Notes under the pieces: model-generated | Seen by the model: the letters and a program-made list of their open reading frames with translations, nothing else | Database searches by the model: none | What the model was told of the DNA's origin: nothing | From: Thermofilum sp. | GTDB taxonomy: Archaea; Thermoproteota; Thermoprotei; Thermofilales; Thermofilaceae | Assembly: GCA_020832965.1 (NCBI GenBank) | Contig: JAJHRM010000018.1 | Location: forward strand, 1-19,623 | DNA: 19,623 nucleotides | Direction: 5' to 3' | In this document: in pieces, positions 6,684-13,856 of the stretch | Position numbering within the stretch: position 1 is the stretch's first letter | Layout: each line of letters opens with the position of its first letter | Made by a program: the position numbers and the translations under genes

Positions 6684-9600
6684 ATGTTTCGCCATACTCT
6701 AACCGTGGATGGCGGGGAGTTAAACGAAAGCGCTAGGAAGTTCTTCGGGGCGAAGGCGTGGGCTCTCCTCCATGACCCACCCCACAAGATGTGGAGTCTG
6801 AGCGGCGCAGTGAGGATAGCTGCCGGCGGTCATGAGGTCGAGGCTAGGGAGGTCTGGAGAAAGCTGGGGCTCGAGGAGGTCTTCGGCAGCCCCGAGGAGT
6901 ATCGAGAGCTCGTGCACGATGCCGACGATATGGCGTGCACCTCGGACAGGTGGATCACGAACTTCACGTTTGCCAGTGTGCGAGGGAGCTTCGAGTACAG
7001 AAGGCTTCACAATATCTTCAACCCGAAGTTCTCGGTCGAGATCAGAGACCTGAAGGAGCAGGAGCTGACGGACTTCATTAATGCCTTAGCGGAGAAGCTC
7101 GCCAAGTACAGGGGGGATCCCCGCACCACATACCACGCCCTGTACTCGCTCTACGAGGTGGAGTGGGCTGCCAGGAGGTTACCACCCAGCCTGGCGGACA
7201 CGAGGGCTCCCACTCACACGCTTTTCGACCACGTTTACGCCACAGCTCTGACGCTGAACCTGCTGTGGCCTGACCGTAAGGTGGGAGGCTACGCGGCCAT
7301 GGTGGACATACCCGGTATCCAGCAGGTAGTCGGGTCTGCCAGGAAGACCGGGGACTTCTGGGCTGGCAGCTGGCTGATCTCGATGCTGACCTGGCTAACC
7401 CTGCTGCCGCTCGTGTGGGAGCTCGGCGCGGACGTGCTGCTGAAGCCGTCCCCGCGCTTCAACCCGTACTACCACGCGCTTGTCTGGGCGCAGCTGGGTG
7501 GAGGCGATGAGCTTGAGAAGGATTTCGCGAGGCTCTACGCATCCCTTTACCCTCAGCTGCCCGCGGCAGCTTTAAGCTTCAAGGAGCTGCTCAGCTACCC
7601 AGTGATCCCCGGGACCGCGTGCCTGCTGGTACCTAAAAAGCTACCCGGAGGCGGTGAGGTCTCTGAGAGCTCCTTGGAGGATAGGCTGAAGAAGGCCTAC
7701 GAGAAGGCCTACGAGGTTGTAGAGAGACTGCTCTTAGGCGAGAGGCAGAGTCTCGAGGAACCCTACAGGACCTTCCTCTTTAGTGTCCTGAGAGAGGGCG
7801 AAGGAGGGGGGCTCACGGTCAAGCTGTACAGGCTCATTAGGCGCTCGGAGCCTAGAGCCTTCGAGAAACTGCTGAGGCCGCGCATAATCGTGGTCGACGT
7901 GGGCACGCTGTACGGGGAATGGCTCAGGGTGGTCAGGGGAGGGGAGGGCTCCGGACTGGAGGGCGAGGCGGCTAAGATTCTCAGGGCGCTCGCTGCTGTG
8001 AAAAAGGAGCTAGCTGAGAGGCTCAGGATCGGTGGGGAGGAGCTCGCGAAGAGGCTCACCTGGCAGGCCCTCTTCGCGCTACTCTACTACGAGCTCAGCC
8101 TGAAAGCTTCGCGTAAAATAGTGCCTCCGAAAGCCTGGTTCACCCTGGAAGACGGCGAGCTCAAGCCCATCGCGGAGTTTGAGAAGTTCTACGATAGCGG
8201 TGGTGTCGGTTACCTCACGTGCAGCCTTTGCGGCGCTGAGCCGGCGATACTGAGGCTAGGGAAGAGCGTGGCGGCTCCAGGCGCAATCGAGTACACTGAG
8301 AGAGCTCAGAAAATGGTGGAGCAGCTGCTGAAGCTATTGGGAGAGCCTAGCATATCAAAAGAGCAACTGAAGATCAGCGTCAAGCCTGGTGAGGCTCTAG
8401 GACCGCTCTGTCTCACCAAGCGGGCGCTCTACGAGTACTTAAAGGATAGCCTTGAGTTCAAATTCGACAGCACGGAGGACGTTGCCTTTGACCTTCTCAA
8501 GCAGGAAGGTCTTGCAGGGATAGCTAAGCACCTTAGAGCGCTGGGAGCGGAAGCAGAGAAGGTTGCAAACTACATAGAGGGTAGCGTGATGAGCTTCGAC
8601 ATAACTCTCGATGCGAACGCGGAGAAGGCTAGGTCGATTTACGAGAGCTCTCTCAAGCAGGTGTTTCGCGAGCAGGCTGCAAGGGATCCCAGCGTGAGAG
8701 ATCTCGTACAGCAGGCAGTAAGAAGGGTTTCAAGCAAGCTGGGTCAGGTATACGAGGTCGCTGGCCTCCAGCTCCCCGAGGACTTCTTCACCTCCTTCAG
8801 GAGCTACTACTTCATCCTCAGAGCCGATGCGGACAGCATCGGCGAGCTCTCTAAGGGCAGGATCCCAGTGGGGAGCTACGTCGAGCTCCTCGATAGGCTA
8901 GGGGAGGAGGCCGAGAAGAGAGGAGGGAGGGAGATCGGCAAGGCCTTCAGAGATGCTAGGGAGTACGTGAGGCTTCTGGCCGAGGAGCTCCGGAAGGAGC
9001 TCTCGAGCGCGCAGGAGGGTGGCGATGCTCGGCAGCGGGAGGAGGGCATAATGCTCCCGAGCCCGACTTACTCGCTGGCTCTCTCCACGGTTCTCATGGT
9101 GACAGCTTTAAGGGACGTTATGACGGTGCGCCACATGCTCAATGGAGCACCTGTGTTCAGCGGTGGTGACGACGATCTGGCGCTCCTCCCCATTGAGACG
9201 GGGCTCGCAGCCGTGGACATCCTGCGGGGCTTATACCACGGGGAGAATGGCTTCCACAGGATCGGCGACTACTTCATCCCAGCTCCGGTTGTTTACGGGA
9301 AGAGCTTCTCCCTGCGCGTCGCGAACATCCTGGACCTGATGTCCGACGAGATAGCTGAGAGCGCCAGGCTGCTCGACGAGGTGGCAAAGAAGGCGGTCTG
9401 GTCCCACAGCGCTGGAGAGACCAAGAAGGACTCGCTCGTGCTCTCCGACTCCAGGAGCGGCGCCGTGGCCCTGCTGCCCTTAGGCGACGGGCACAGAGCG
9501 CTCAAAGCCCTAGAGCTGATGTGGCTCTCCAGGCTCTGCGGCTTCCTATCCGCGAACCTCCCCGAGGACTTCCAGCGGCTCAGCGATGCTGTGGAGAGGG

Positions 9601-9821
9601 CGGCTGAGACAGGCAGCTGGGACACGGCCCTCAAGCTCCTGGGGTACACCCTCGAGAGGAACGTGAGCAGGGATCCCCGCGGCAAGGATCTCCTCGACGG
9701 GCTGCAGAGGCTCCTCGAGGAGCTCGCGCAGCAAGGGTGGAGGAGCCACGGGAATTCAGAGAGGCGCAGCGCCCTGTCCCGGCTTGTTGAGTCCTTCCAG
9801 GTGGTGAGGGGGTACCCATGA
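6684..9821 (+). CDS. cmr2: Type III-B CRISPR large subunit Cas10/Cmr2 with HD and GGDD motifs
   Basis: A 1045-residue Cas10. The N-terminal HD domain starts with KAWALLHDPPHKMW (H30-D31), followed by HDADDM (79-84). A zinc-finger-like TCSLCG has cysteines at 513 and 516, with a further cysteine at 576. The second palm domain carries VFSGGDDDLALLP, with GGDD at 827-830, the active site that turns ATP into cyclic oligoadenylate when target RNA is bound. The C-terminal 150 residues are helical and correspond to the D4 domain that contacts Cmr5 and Cmr3. Both catalytic motifs look intact, so ssDNA cleavage (HD) and second-messenger synthesis are plausible. The ATG at 6684 is the first in the frame. 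It is translationally coupled to cmr3 (ATGA overlap). The expected downstream effector is Csx1, 1 kb further on. Confidence 0.97.
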   Translation: MFRHTLTVDGGELNESARKFFGAKAWALLHDPPHKMWSLSGAVRIAAGGHEVEAREVWRKLGLEEVFGSPEEYRELVHDADDMACTSDRWITNFTFASVRGSFEYRRLHNIFNPKFSVEIRDLKEQELTDFINALAEKLAKYRGDPRTTYHALYSLYEVEWAARRLPPSLADTRAPTHTLFDHVYATALTLNLLWPDRKVGGYAAMVDIPGIQQVVGSARKTGDFWAGSWLISMLTWLTLLPLVWELGADVLLKPSPRFNPYYHALVWAQLGGGDELEKDFARLYASLYPQLPAAALSFKELLSYPVIPGTACLLVPKKLPGGGEVSESSLEDRLKKAYEKAYEVVERLLLGERQSLEEPYRTFLFSVLREGEGGGLTVKLYRLIRRSEPRAFEKLLRPRIIVVDVGTLYGEWLRVVRGGEGSGLEGEAAKILRALAAVKKELAERLRIGGEELAKRLTWQALFALLYYELSLKASRKIVPPKAWFTLEDGELKPIAEFEKFYDSGGVGYLTCSLCGAEPAILRLGKSVAAPGAIEYTERAQKMVEQLLKLLGEPSISKEQLKISVKPGEALGPLCLTKRALYEYLKDSLEFKFDSTEDVAFDLLKQEGLAGIAKHLRALGAEAEKVANYIEGSVMSFDITLDANAEKARSIYESSLKQVFREQAARDPSVRDLVQQAVRRVSSKLGQVYEVAGLQLPEDFFTSFRSYYFILRADADSIGELSKGRIPVGSYVELLDRLGEEAEKRGGREIGKAFRDAREYVRLLAEELRKELSSAQEGGDARQREEGIMLPSPTYSLALSTVLMVTALRDVMTVRHMLNGAPVFSGGDDDLALLPIETGLAAVDILRGLYHGENGFHRIGDYFIPAPVVYGKSFSLRVANILDLMSDEIAESARLLDEVAKKAVWSHSAGETKKDSLVLSDSRSGAVALLPLGDGHRALKALELMWLSRLCGFLSANLPEDFQRLSDAVERAAETGSWDTALKLLGYTLERNVSRDPRGKDLLDGLQRLLEELAQQGWRSHGNSERRSALSRLVESFQVVRGYP

Positions 9822-10771
9822 GGCTGGCTGCGAAGTTCGAGGTTGTCGAGGCGCTGAGGTTCGCCGCGGGTCACACGGGAGGCGTTGAGGTCTACTCGAG
9901 GGAGGTCGTCAGGACCACGCCACCACCCTCCACAGTGCTCGGAGCCATAGGCGCGGCGCTAAGCGTCCAGCTGGACCGGGATGTGTGCGGGAGAGAGTGT
10001 GCAGACCTTGAGGCGCTGGCTGAGAGGCTGGGCGGGAGGAAAGTGGATCTTCTCTCCGGAGGGTGCGAGGAGCCGCTCCTGTGGGGCCCTCTTGTCGAGG
10101 TGGAAGGGCACTACTACTTCACCGCGGGGATCATGGGGAGCAGCCTCGTGGACGTGGAAAGCAGGGGTGGCTATGTGAGCACGGCTAGAAGGGGTGAGAA
10201 GCTCACGGAGGCGCGGCACAGCCTCAAGCTCATCACTCGCGTGGGCATCACGCTCCTGGAGGAGGAGAAAGTTGTGAAAACTGGCCTGACGTACAGGGCA
10301 AGCTTCTACGGCTACGCCCTCAAGCCCTACCCAGCTTCCCTCGTTTACGCCGTCGACCTGGCAGACGCCGCTCCCGGGCGCATAGGCGTGGTGAGGCTGG
10401 GAGGGGAGGGCAGAGTGGCTGGGCTCCTCTTCTTGGAACCACCCGAGAAGCTGCGGGAGCTGCTCTCAGAGGAAGGCGAGTACGCAATCGCGCTGTCACC
10501 TGTGCTCTTCCACACGGAGGGCGAGGTCGAGCCGGGCTCGACGCCCGGTCTCGAGGATGTTGAGGAAATCGTAGGCATGCCGGTCCCAGAGGGTGTCAAG
10601 CTGAGGGCTGAGACTGTGGGGCTCGGCTTCAGCGAGGTCTGCGGCAGGCGCAGACCCTTGCTGCAGGCGTTACCCCCGGGCACCGTCCTGAAGCTGAGGA
10701 ATAGGAGCCTAAGAGCCGTCGGCTTGTTCAGCTGCCTAGGCTACGGTTCGTTGCTCAGGGTGCGCACTTAA
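9818..10771 (+). CDS. cmr3: Type III-B CRISPR RAMP protein Cmr3 (Cas5-like)
   Basis: A 317-residue Cas5-group RAMP protein. It shows the N-terminal pattern VEALRFAAGHTG, then TTPPPSTVLGAIGAAL (residues 32-47) and the C-terminal Cmr3 signature GLGFSEVCGRRRPLLQALPPG with a final SCLGYGSLL. Cmr3 binds the 5' repeat-derived tag of the crRNA and, with Cas10, forms the foot of the complex. The ATG overlaps the cmr2 stop as ATGA and is preceded by a strong GGTGGTGAGG ribosome binding site within the cmr2 end. It ends the rightward Cmr operon; about 100 bp with its own promoter separates it from csx1. Confidence 0.94.
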   Translation: MRLAAKFEVVEALRFAAGHTGGVEVYSREVVRTTPPPSTVLGAIGAALSVQLDRDVCGRECADLEALAERLGGRKVDLLSGGCEEPLLWGPLVEVEGHYYFTAGIMGSSLVDVESRGGYVSTARRGEKLTEARHSLKLITRVGITLLEEEKVVKTGLTYRASFYGYALKPYPASLVYAVDLADAAPGRIGVVRLGGEGRVAGLLFLEPPEKLRELLSEEGEYAIALSPVLFHTEGEVEPGSTPGLEDVEEIVGMPVPEGVKLRAETVGLGFSEVCGRRRPLLQALPPGTVLKLRNRSLRAVGLFSCLGYGSLLRVRT

Positions 10772-10841
10772 ACAGCCTTAGCGCGTCTTGCCACCCCTCA
10801 AAAGTTTAGGTTTCTCATTCGAGAGAAAGCCGGAGGCATGC

Positions 10842-10851
10842 CTTTTATACC
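10842..10851 (+). promoter_or_regulatory. TATA box of csx1
   Basis: CCTTTTATAC is centred about 26 bp before the csx1 ATG at 10873, giving a leaderless transcript. Csx1 can therefore be transcribed independently of cmr2-cmr3, although read-through from the upstream operon is possible. Confidence 0.7.
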
Positions 10852-10872
10852 TCCTTAACTAGTTTTGCTCAC

Positions 10873-12261
10873 ATGGAGCAGGAAAGAGTTCTCGCCGTTG
10901 CCACGTGGGGTGATCCCAGCCGCTGGTTCTACGCTGAGTACATCTCTGGAGAGAAGCGCGTCTGGGCGTTCTCAACCTTGAGTATCCTCCGCGAAGTGGA
11001 GCGCCCAGCGAAGATCCTCGTAGTTGTGCTCGACACGCTGGCCGACTACGAGACTGTTGAGGCAGGAAATTACGGGAAGATCCTGGAGCACGTGGAGAGG
11101 TACGTTGGGCAATACCTGTGCGGAGTTGAGGCCGAGGTCGCAGTCCTTCCCGGAGTTTACGAGCGGCGCGAGAGCGACGGAAAGCGCCTGCTCTTTGAGT
11201 CCAGCCCCCGCTCAGAGTTCCTCCCACTCCTCACGTACACTGTGCTCGAGAAAGCCCTCGAAGCCGACGCGACAAGCATCGTGCTCGACGTTAGCCACGG
11301 AATGAACTTCATGCCAACTCTCGCCTTGAGGGCCTGCGAGGAAGCAGCTGCAGCCCTGGCCACGGCTAGAGTTGGTAGGGTGAGGCTGAGGGTGTACCAG
11401 TCTGACCCGTACCCTGCCGGAGTCCGTGCGCCCTCGAGGTCAAGCGAGGACATCTGCAAGCCCGGGCAGGATGGCGAGCCGCCAATCCTTAACTACAACC
11501 TCATCCTCGAGAGAGCCTTCGAACCGTGGGACCTGGCGCGCTACATCTCGTACGAGAGCCAGCAGGCTCTGAAGGTCCTGACCGATGTGAGGGGGTGCGA
11601 GCTCGGCGACGCGAGGAACCTCCTGGAAGGGCAGACCTTGCCCCTGCTCGGGGCCTTTAGGCTGGGCGCCCTGCTCCAGCTCGCCCTGTTGGCAAAGGTA
11701 GCCCCTATGGATGAGCTCAAGAGAATTCTCGAGGGGGCGGTCAATTGCTGGAAGTCCAAGAGGGGGGTTCGGGAGGGGGGCCCAGGTACCCTGGAGGTGT
11801 CGAGCGGCACGAGATTCGCCGCCGGCTTCTGGGTGCTCGTCCACGTACGCGCTGTGCTAGAGGGTGCAAGGAAGTTGCTTGAGCTTACTAGGGAGCCTAC
11901 TCAGCTGGGGGAAGTGGCTGTTACGCTTGATGAGCTTGGGAGGTTGAAGAAGCTTGTGGAGGGGTCCAAGGTGATTAGCGCGCTTGTGAATCGAGAAATC
12001 TCCAAGCTCGTGTACTTGGAGGGAGAATGGTTAAAGTTCAGAAGCGGTAGCGGGTGGTTAAGGTGCGATGAGTTGCAACTGAAATGTGGGTCGGACGAAG
12101 GCAGAGTCGATGAGAGCATATTCAAGAGAGATTTCATAGCACACGCGGGCTTCCACACGGATGCACTTGAGATTCGTCTAGCAGAGAAAGAGCTGGAAAT
12201 TAGGGTAAGGAGCGATCAGTGGGAACGCGTGAACAGGGTGCTTCGCGAGCTCACACAGTAG
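10873..12261 (+). CDS. csx1: Csx1, CARF-HEPN ribonuclease activated by cyclic oligoadenylate
   Basis: A 462-residue protein of the Csx1 (MJ1666-type) family. The N-terminal Rossmann-like CARF domain includes KILVVVLDTLADY and the ligand-binding motif LDVSHGMNFMP (D139, H142, G143, N145). A helical middle part leads to a C-terminal HEPN domain with the catalytic pattern R419-D-F-I-A-H424 (RxxxxH). Known Csx1 proteins dimerise, bind cyclic tetra-adenylate in the CARF pocket and then cleave RNA non-specifically. It lies downstream of Cas10, whose GGDD site would make the activator. No ring nuclease gene to switch off the signal is visible in the window; some CARF domains degrade the ligand themselves. 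Family assignment is strong; the cOA ring size is not readable from the sequence. Confidence 0.93.
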   Translation: MEQERVLAVATWGDPSRWFYAEYISGEKRVWAFSTLSILREVERPAKILVVVLDTLADYETVEAGNYGKILEHVERYVGQYLCGVEAEVAVLPGVYERRESDGKRLLFESSPRSEFLPLLTYTVLEKALEADATSIVLDVSHGMNFMPTLALRACEEAAAALATARVGRVRLRVYQSDPYPAGVRAPSRSSEDICKPGQDGEPPILNYNLILERAFEPWDLARYISYESQQALKVLTDVRGCELGDARNLLEGQTLPLLGAFRLGALLQLALLAKVAPMDELKRILEGAVNCWKSKRGVREGGPGTLEVSSGTRFAAGFWVLVHVRAVLEGARKLLELTREPTQLGEVAVTLDELGRLKKLVEGSKVISALVNREISKLVYLEGEWLKFRSGSGWLRCDELQLKCGSDEGRVDESIFKRDFIAHAGFHTDALEIRLAEKELEIRVRSDQWERVNRVLRELTQ

Positions 12262-12426
12262 AGGACTGCGTGAAAAACCAGCTAGAACAGGCTTCGGTCC
12301 CTGGGGAGACTGTGGGAGAACAAGTAACCACTCGTGACCAGGCTTCCCGAAGTAAACTGTGATTACCCGCGCCCGCCTAGCCCGGGAAACAGCCAGCTCA
12401 TTACATGGATCTTGAGCTTGCCGATA

Positions 12427-12596
12427 CTTCCAATTCTTTCTGAGTTGCATCTGGAGAAATAGTCCTGGCGATGTGGGGACTGGACGCTAGAAACATGAAG
12501 ACCTTTCAATTCTTTCTGAGTTGCATCTTTGAAGTAAACGGTTACTCTTTTGAAATTACCATAAGCCCAGACCTTCAATTCTTTCTTAGTTACATC
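12427..12596 (-). CRISPR. CRISPR array B, 3 repeats, variant repeat
   Basis: Repeats at 12427-12451, 12503-12527 and 12572-12596 share the core of array A but end GCATC instead of GCACC. Spacers are 51 and 44 bp. The leader lies to the right, so transcription is leftwards. The leader-proximal repeat (12572-12596) is altered (TTAGTTACATC at its plus-strand end) and the distal one has a T-to-C change in its plus-strand start. Alteration of the newest repeat is not expected in an array that still gains spacers, so this array looks frozen. It begins 165 bp after csx1; that gap holds no gene I can recognise. Confidence 0.93.
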
Positions 12597-12765
12597 CGAA
12601 ATTTTTTACCCAGGAGGGGTTTAAATTTTTTACACTTTTTCCTCCAAGAAGCCGGCAAAACTGCCCTAGCACTCAAATTTACCCTTTGGAAGCTTCTCAT
12701 AACATTCTTGAGTTTGCTAGGAACAAGTGCAAGCCTATCTGTGTTCTTAGCTACGTGTACCAACT
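12597..12765 (-). promoter_or_regulatory. CRISPR leader of array B
   Basis: A TATA-like TTTAAAT at 12620-12626 is centred 27 bp from the first repeat, as in array A. The block AGAAGCCGGCAAAACTGC (12647-12664) and TTTGGAAGCTTCT (12687-12699) match the array A leader at almost the same distance from the repeat, so the two leaders are homologous. Confidence 0.75.
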
Positions 12766-12775
12766 AATACGTATT
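12766..12775. repeat. 10-bp palindrome AATACGTATT
   Basis: A perfect palindrome just beyond the array B leader and 8 bp before a longer palindrome at 12783-12806. The two may be operator-like sites, for the leader or for the gene fragment at 12908. This is a sequence observation only. Confidence 0.35.
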
Positions 12776-12782
12776 GGCCGCA

Positions 12783-12806
12783 TTCGCAAAAAAACTTTTT
12801 TGCGAA
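12783..12806. repeat. 24-bp inverted repeat (operator- or terminator-like)
   Basis: Arms TTCGCAAAAAA and TTTTTTGCGAA are perfectly complementary over 11 bp around a 2-bp centre. A dyad this tight is more like a dimeric regulator site than a hairpin, though it could form a cruciform. It lies between the array B leader and the open frame at 12908. Confidence 0.6.
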
Positions 12807-12907
12807 AAAGGATCTTCTAACTAATTTCTTAAATCTTATTCCTAGACTAATCTACAAAACATTAAGTTTAAATAAGACAACTGGCAAAAATACTACTGGG
12901 GAAAAAC

Positions 12908-13110
12908 ATGAAAAAATACCTGAGGTATAGCTTACCCGAGTGGTTTGAGCGCGTTGATGAAAACACATCCACCGTTATGGATAAAACAAGGGCACCAAGG
13001 CTCATTCAGTCGCAAGATGATCAAAGAGTCCTAGAAAACAAGACATACTTGTTGATTGATACAACTAGTGGAATCATTGAAAAATGTGTAGGTGCCATAG
13101 TTGCACCAAC
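12908..13110 (+). pseudogene. N-terminal gene fragment, unidentified
   Basis: From the ATG at 12908, residues 1-57 or so read like a real protein (LRYSLPEWFERVDEN, then LENKTYLLIDTTSG). A possible TATA box (GTTTAAAT, 12866-12873) and a GGGG stretch shortly before the ATG would serve it. Beyond about 13080-13110 the frame stays open to 13267 but loses protein-like character, because the minus strand there carries the end of another fragment. The YLLIDTTSG stretch is faintly like the first strand of von Willebrand type A domains, but the metal site (DxSxS) is not matched, so I do not name it. It is probably a gene start cut off by rearrangement. Confidence 0.3.
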
Positions 13111-13488
13111 ATTAAAAGAGACGTCGAAATCCTCGAAGTCATCGATCGTATGCATTGTTGCCCATACCTCGTATAGGGAACAGCGGTACTTCCAGAACGG
13201 CAAATTCAAGACCTCCAGATATTCTTTAACGGTCTCATCACTTATTGTGAGCTGTAACTTGCTATGAATTTCCTTCTCGAAGTAATCCACAGCTTCTTTG
13301 ACTTTATTGCTATCAATATTTGCCAACGTCCCAGCATCCTGTAGTAGGACTTCTTGAAGACTCGACACCAAATCCGTCAAAATGCAATATATCTTCTCAT
13401 ATGTGTGTCCAGAATCTAGGCTAGGCTCAGAATCTACAAGTTCAATAAAACAAAACTTTGCAACCTCTAATTCTTTCCAAATTTTTCA
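13021..13488 (-). pseudogene. Internal gene fragment without start, unidentified
   Basis: The minus-strand frame is open from a TGA at 13486-13488 down to 13021, about 154 codons. It reads as convincing protein from KIWKELEVAKFCFIELVDSE through EAVDYFEKEIHSKLQL to LPFWKYRCSLYEVW and TIDDFEDFDVSF. There is no ATG or GTG at the upstream end, only a stop, and a TTG at 13380 would remove a third of the conserved-looking part. The right end meets CRISPR array C. The LPFWKYRxxLYEVW stretch recalls the segment before the nuclease core in some uncharacterised PD-(D/E)XK-like proteins, but no nuclease motif is left. I read it as an internal piece of a larger gene, truncated at both ends. Confidence 0.4.
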
Positions 13489-13523
13489 GGCTGGTAGACA
13501 GACCAGCAAATCACACCTACCTG

Positions 13524-13747
13524 CTATCAATTCTTTCTTAGTTGCATCTCCTCGAGCTGATACTACAACAGTATGAGGCACTGGACTACCTTCGATTCTT
13601 TCTGAGTTGCATCAACAAAGCCTTATAGTATGCGGGCTTTGGGGAGAGCTTCGGCCTTCAATTCTTTCTGAGTCGCATCGCTTGGATTACGAGGCCACTT
13701 ACCAGAGGATTGTTCATCATATCCTTCAATTCTTTCTTAGTTGTAGC
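13524..13747 (-). CRISPR. CRISPR array C, 4 repeats, variant repeat
   Basis: Repeats lie at 13524-13548, 13589-13613, 13655-13679 and 13723-13747, with spacers of 40, 41 and 43 bp. They are GCATC-type and no two are identical: CTATCAATTC, CCTTCGATTC, GAGTCGCATC and TTAGTTGTAGC are the deviations. The leader is on the right, so transcription is leftwards into the broken gene at 13021-13488. The repeat next to the leader is the most degenerate. The number of substitutions suggests a long time without repeat duplication. Confidence 0.92.
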
Positions 13748-13850
13748 CGAAGTTTTTTGCTCGGGCGTGGTTTTATGTTTAACGCTTTTCCCGCGAGAAG
13801 TCAACAAAACTGCGACGGCGAAATGTTTTTTATAAGATACAAATAGGCAT
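13748..13850. promoter_or_regulatory. CRISPR leader of array C and divergent promoter of the membrane-protein gene
   Basis: Leftwards, an A/T element (TTTTATG, 13771-13777) is centred 27 bp from the first repeat, and AGAAGTCAACAAAACTGC (13796-13813) is the same leader block as in arrays A and B. Rightwards, TTTATAAG (13829-13836) is centred about 25 bp before the GTG at 13857, a leaderless promoter for the 549-aa protein. The two transcription units thus diverge from one 110-bp region. Confidence 0.7.
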
Positions 13851-13856
13851 CTATCT

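Noticed and set aside
9293..9874. 193-codon minus-strand open frame within cmr2
   Set aside because: It is antisense to the Cas10 C-terminal domain; Ser/Arg-rich translation is typical of GC-rich shadow frames.
12178..12767. Several open frames spanning array B and its leader
   Set aside because: All pass through CRISPR repeats or the leader, and none has protein-like composition outside them.
13464..13488. Possible fifth, degenerate repeat of array C (shares AATTCTTTC)
   Set aside because: The match to the repeat is short, and the bases are better explained as coding for KIWKELEV in the minus-strand gene fragment.
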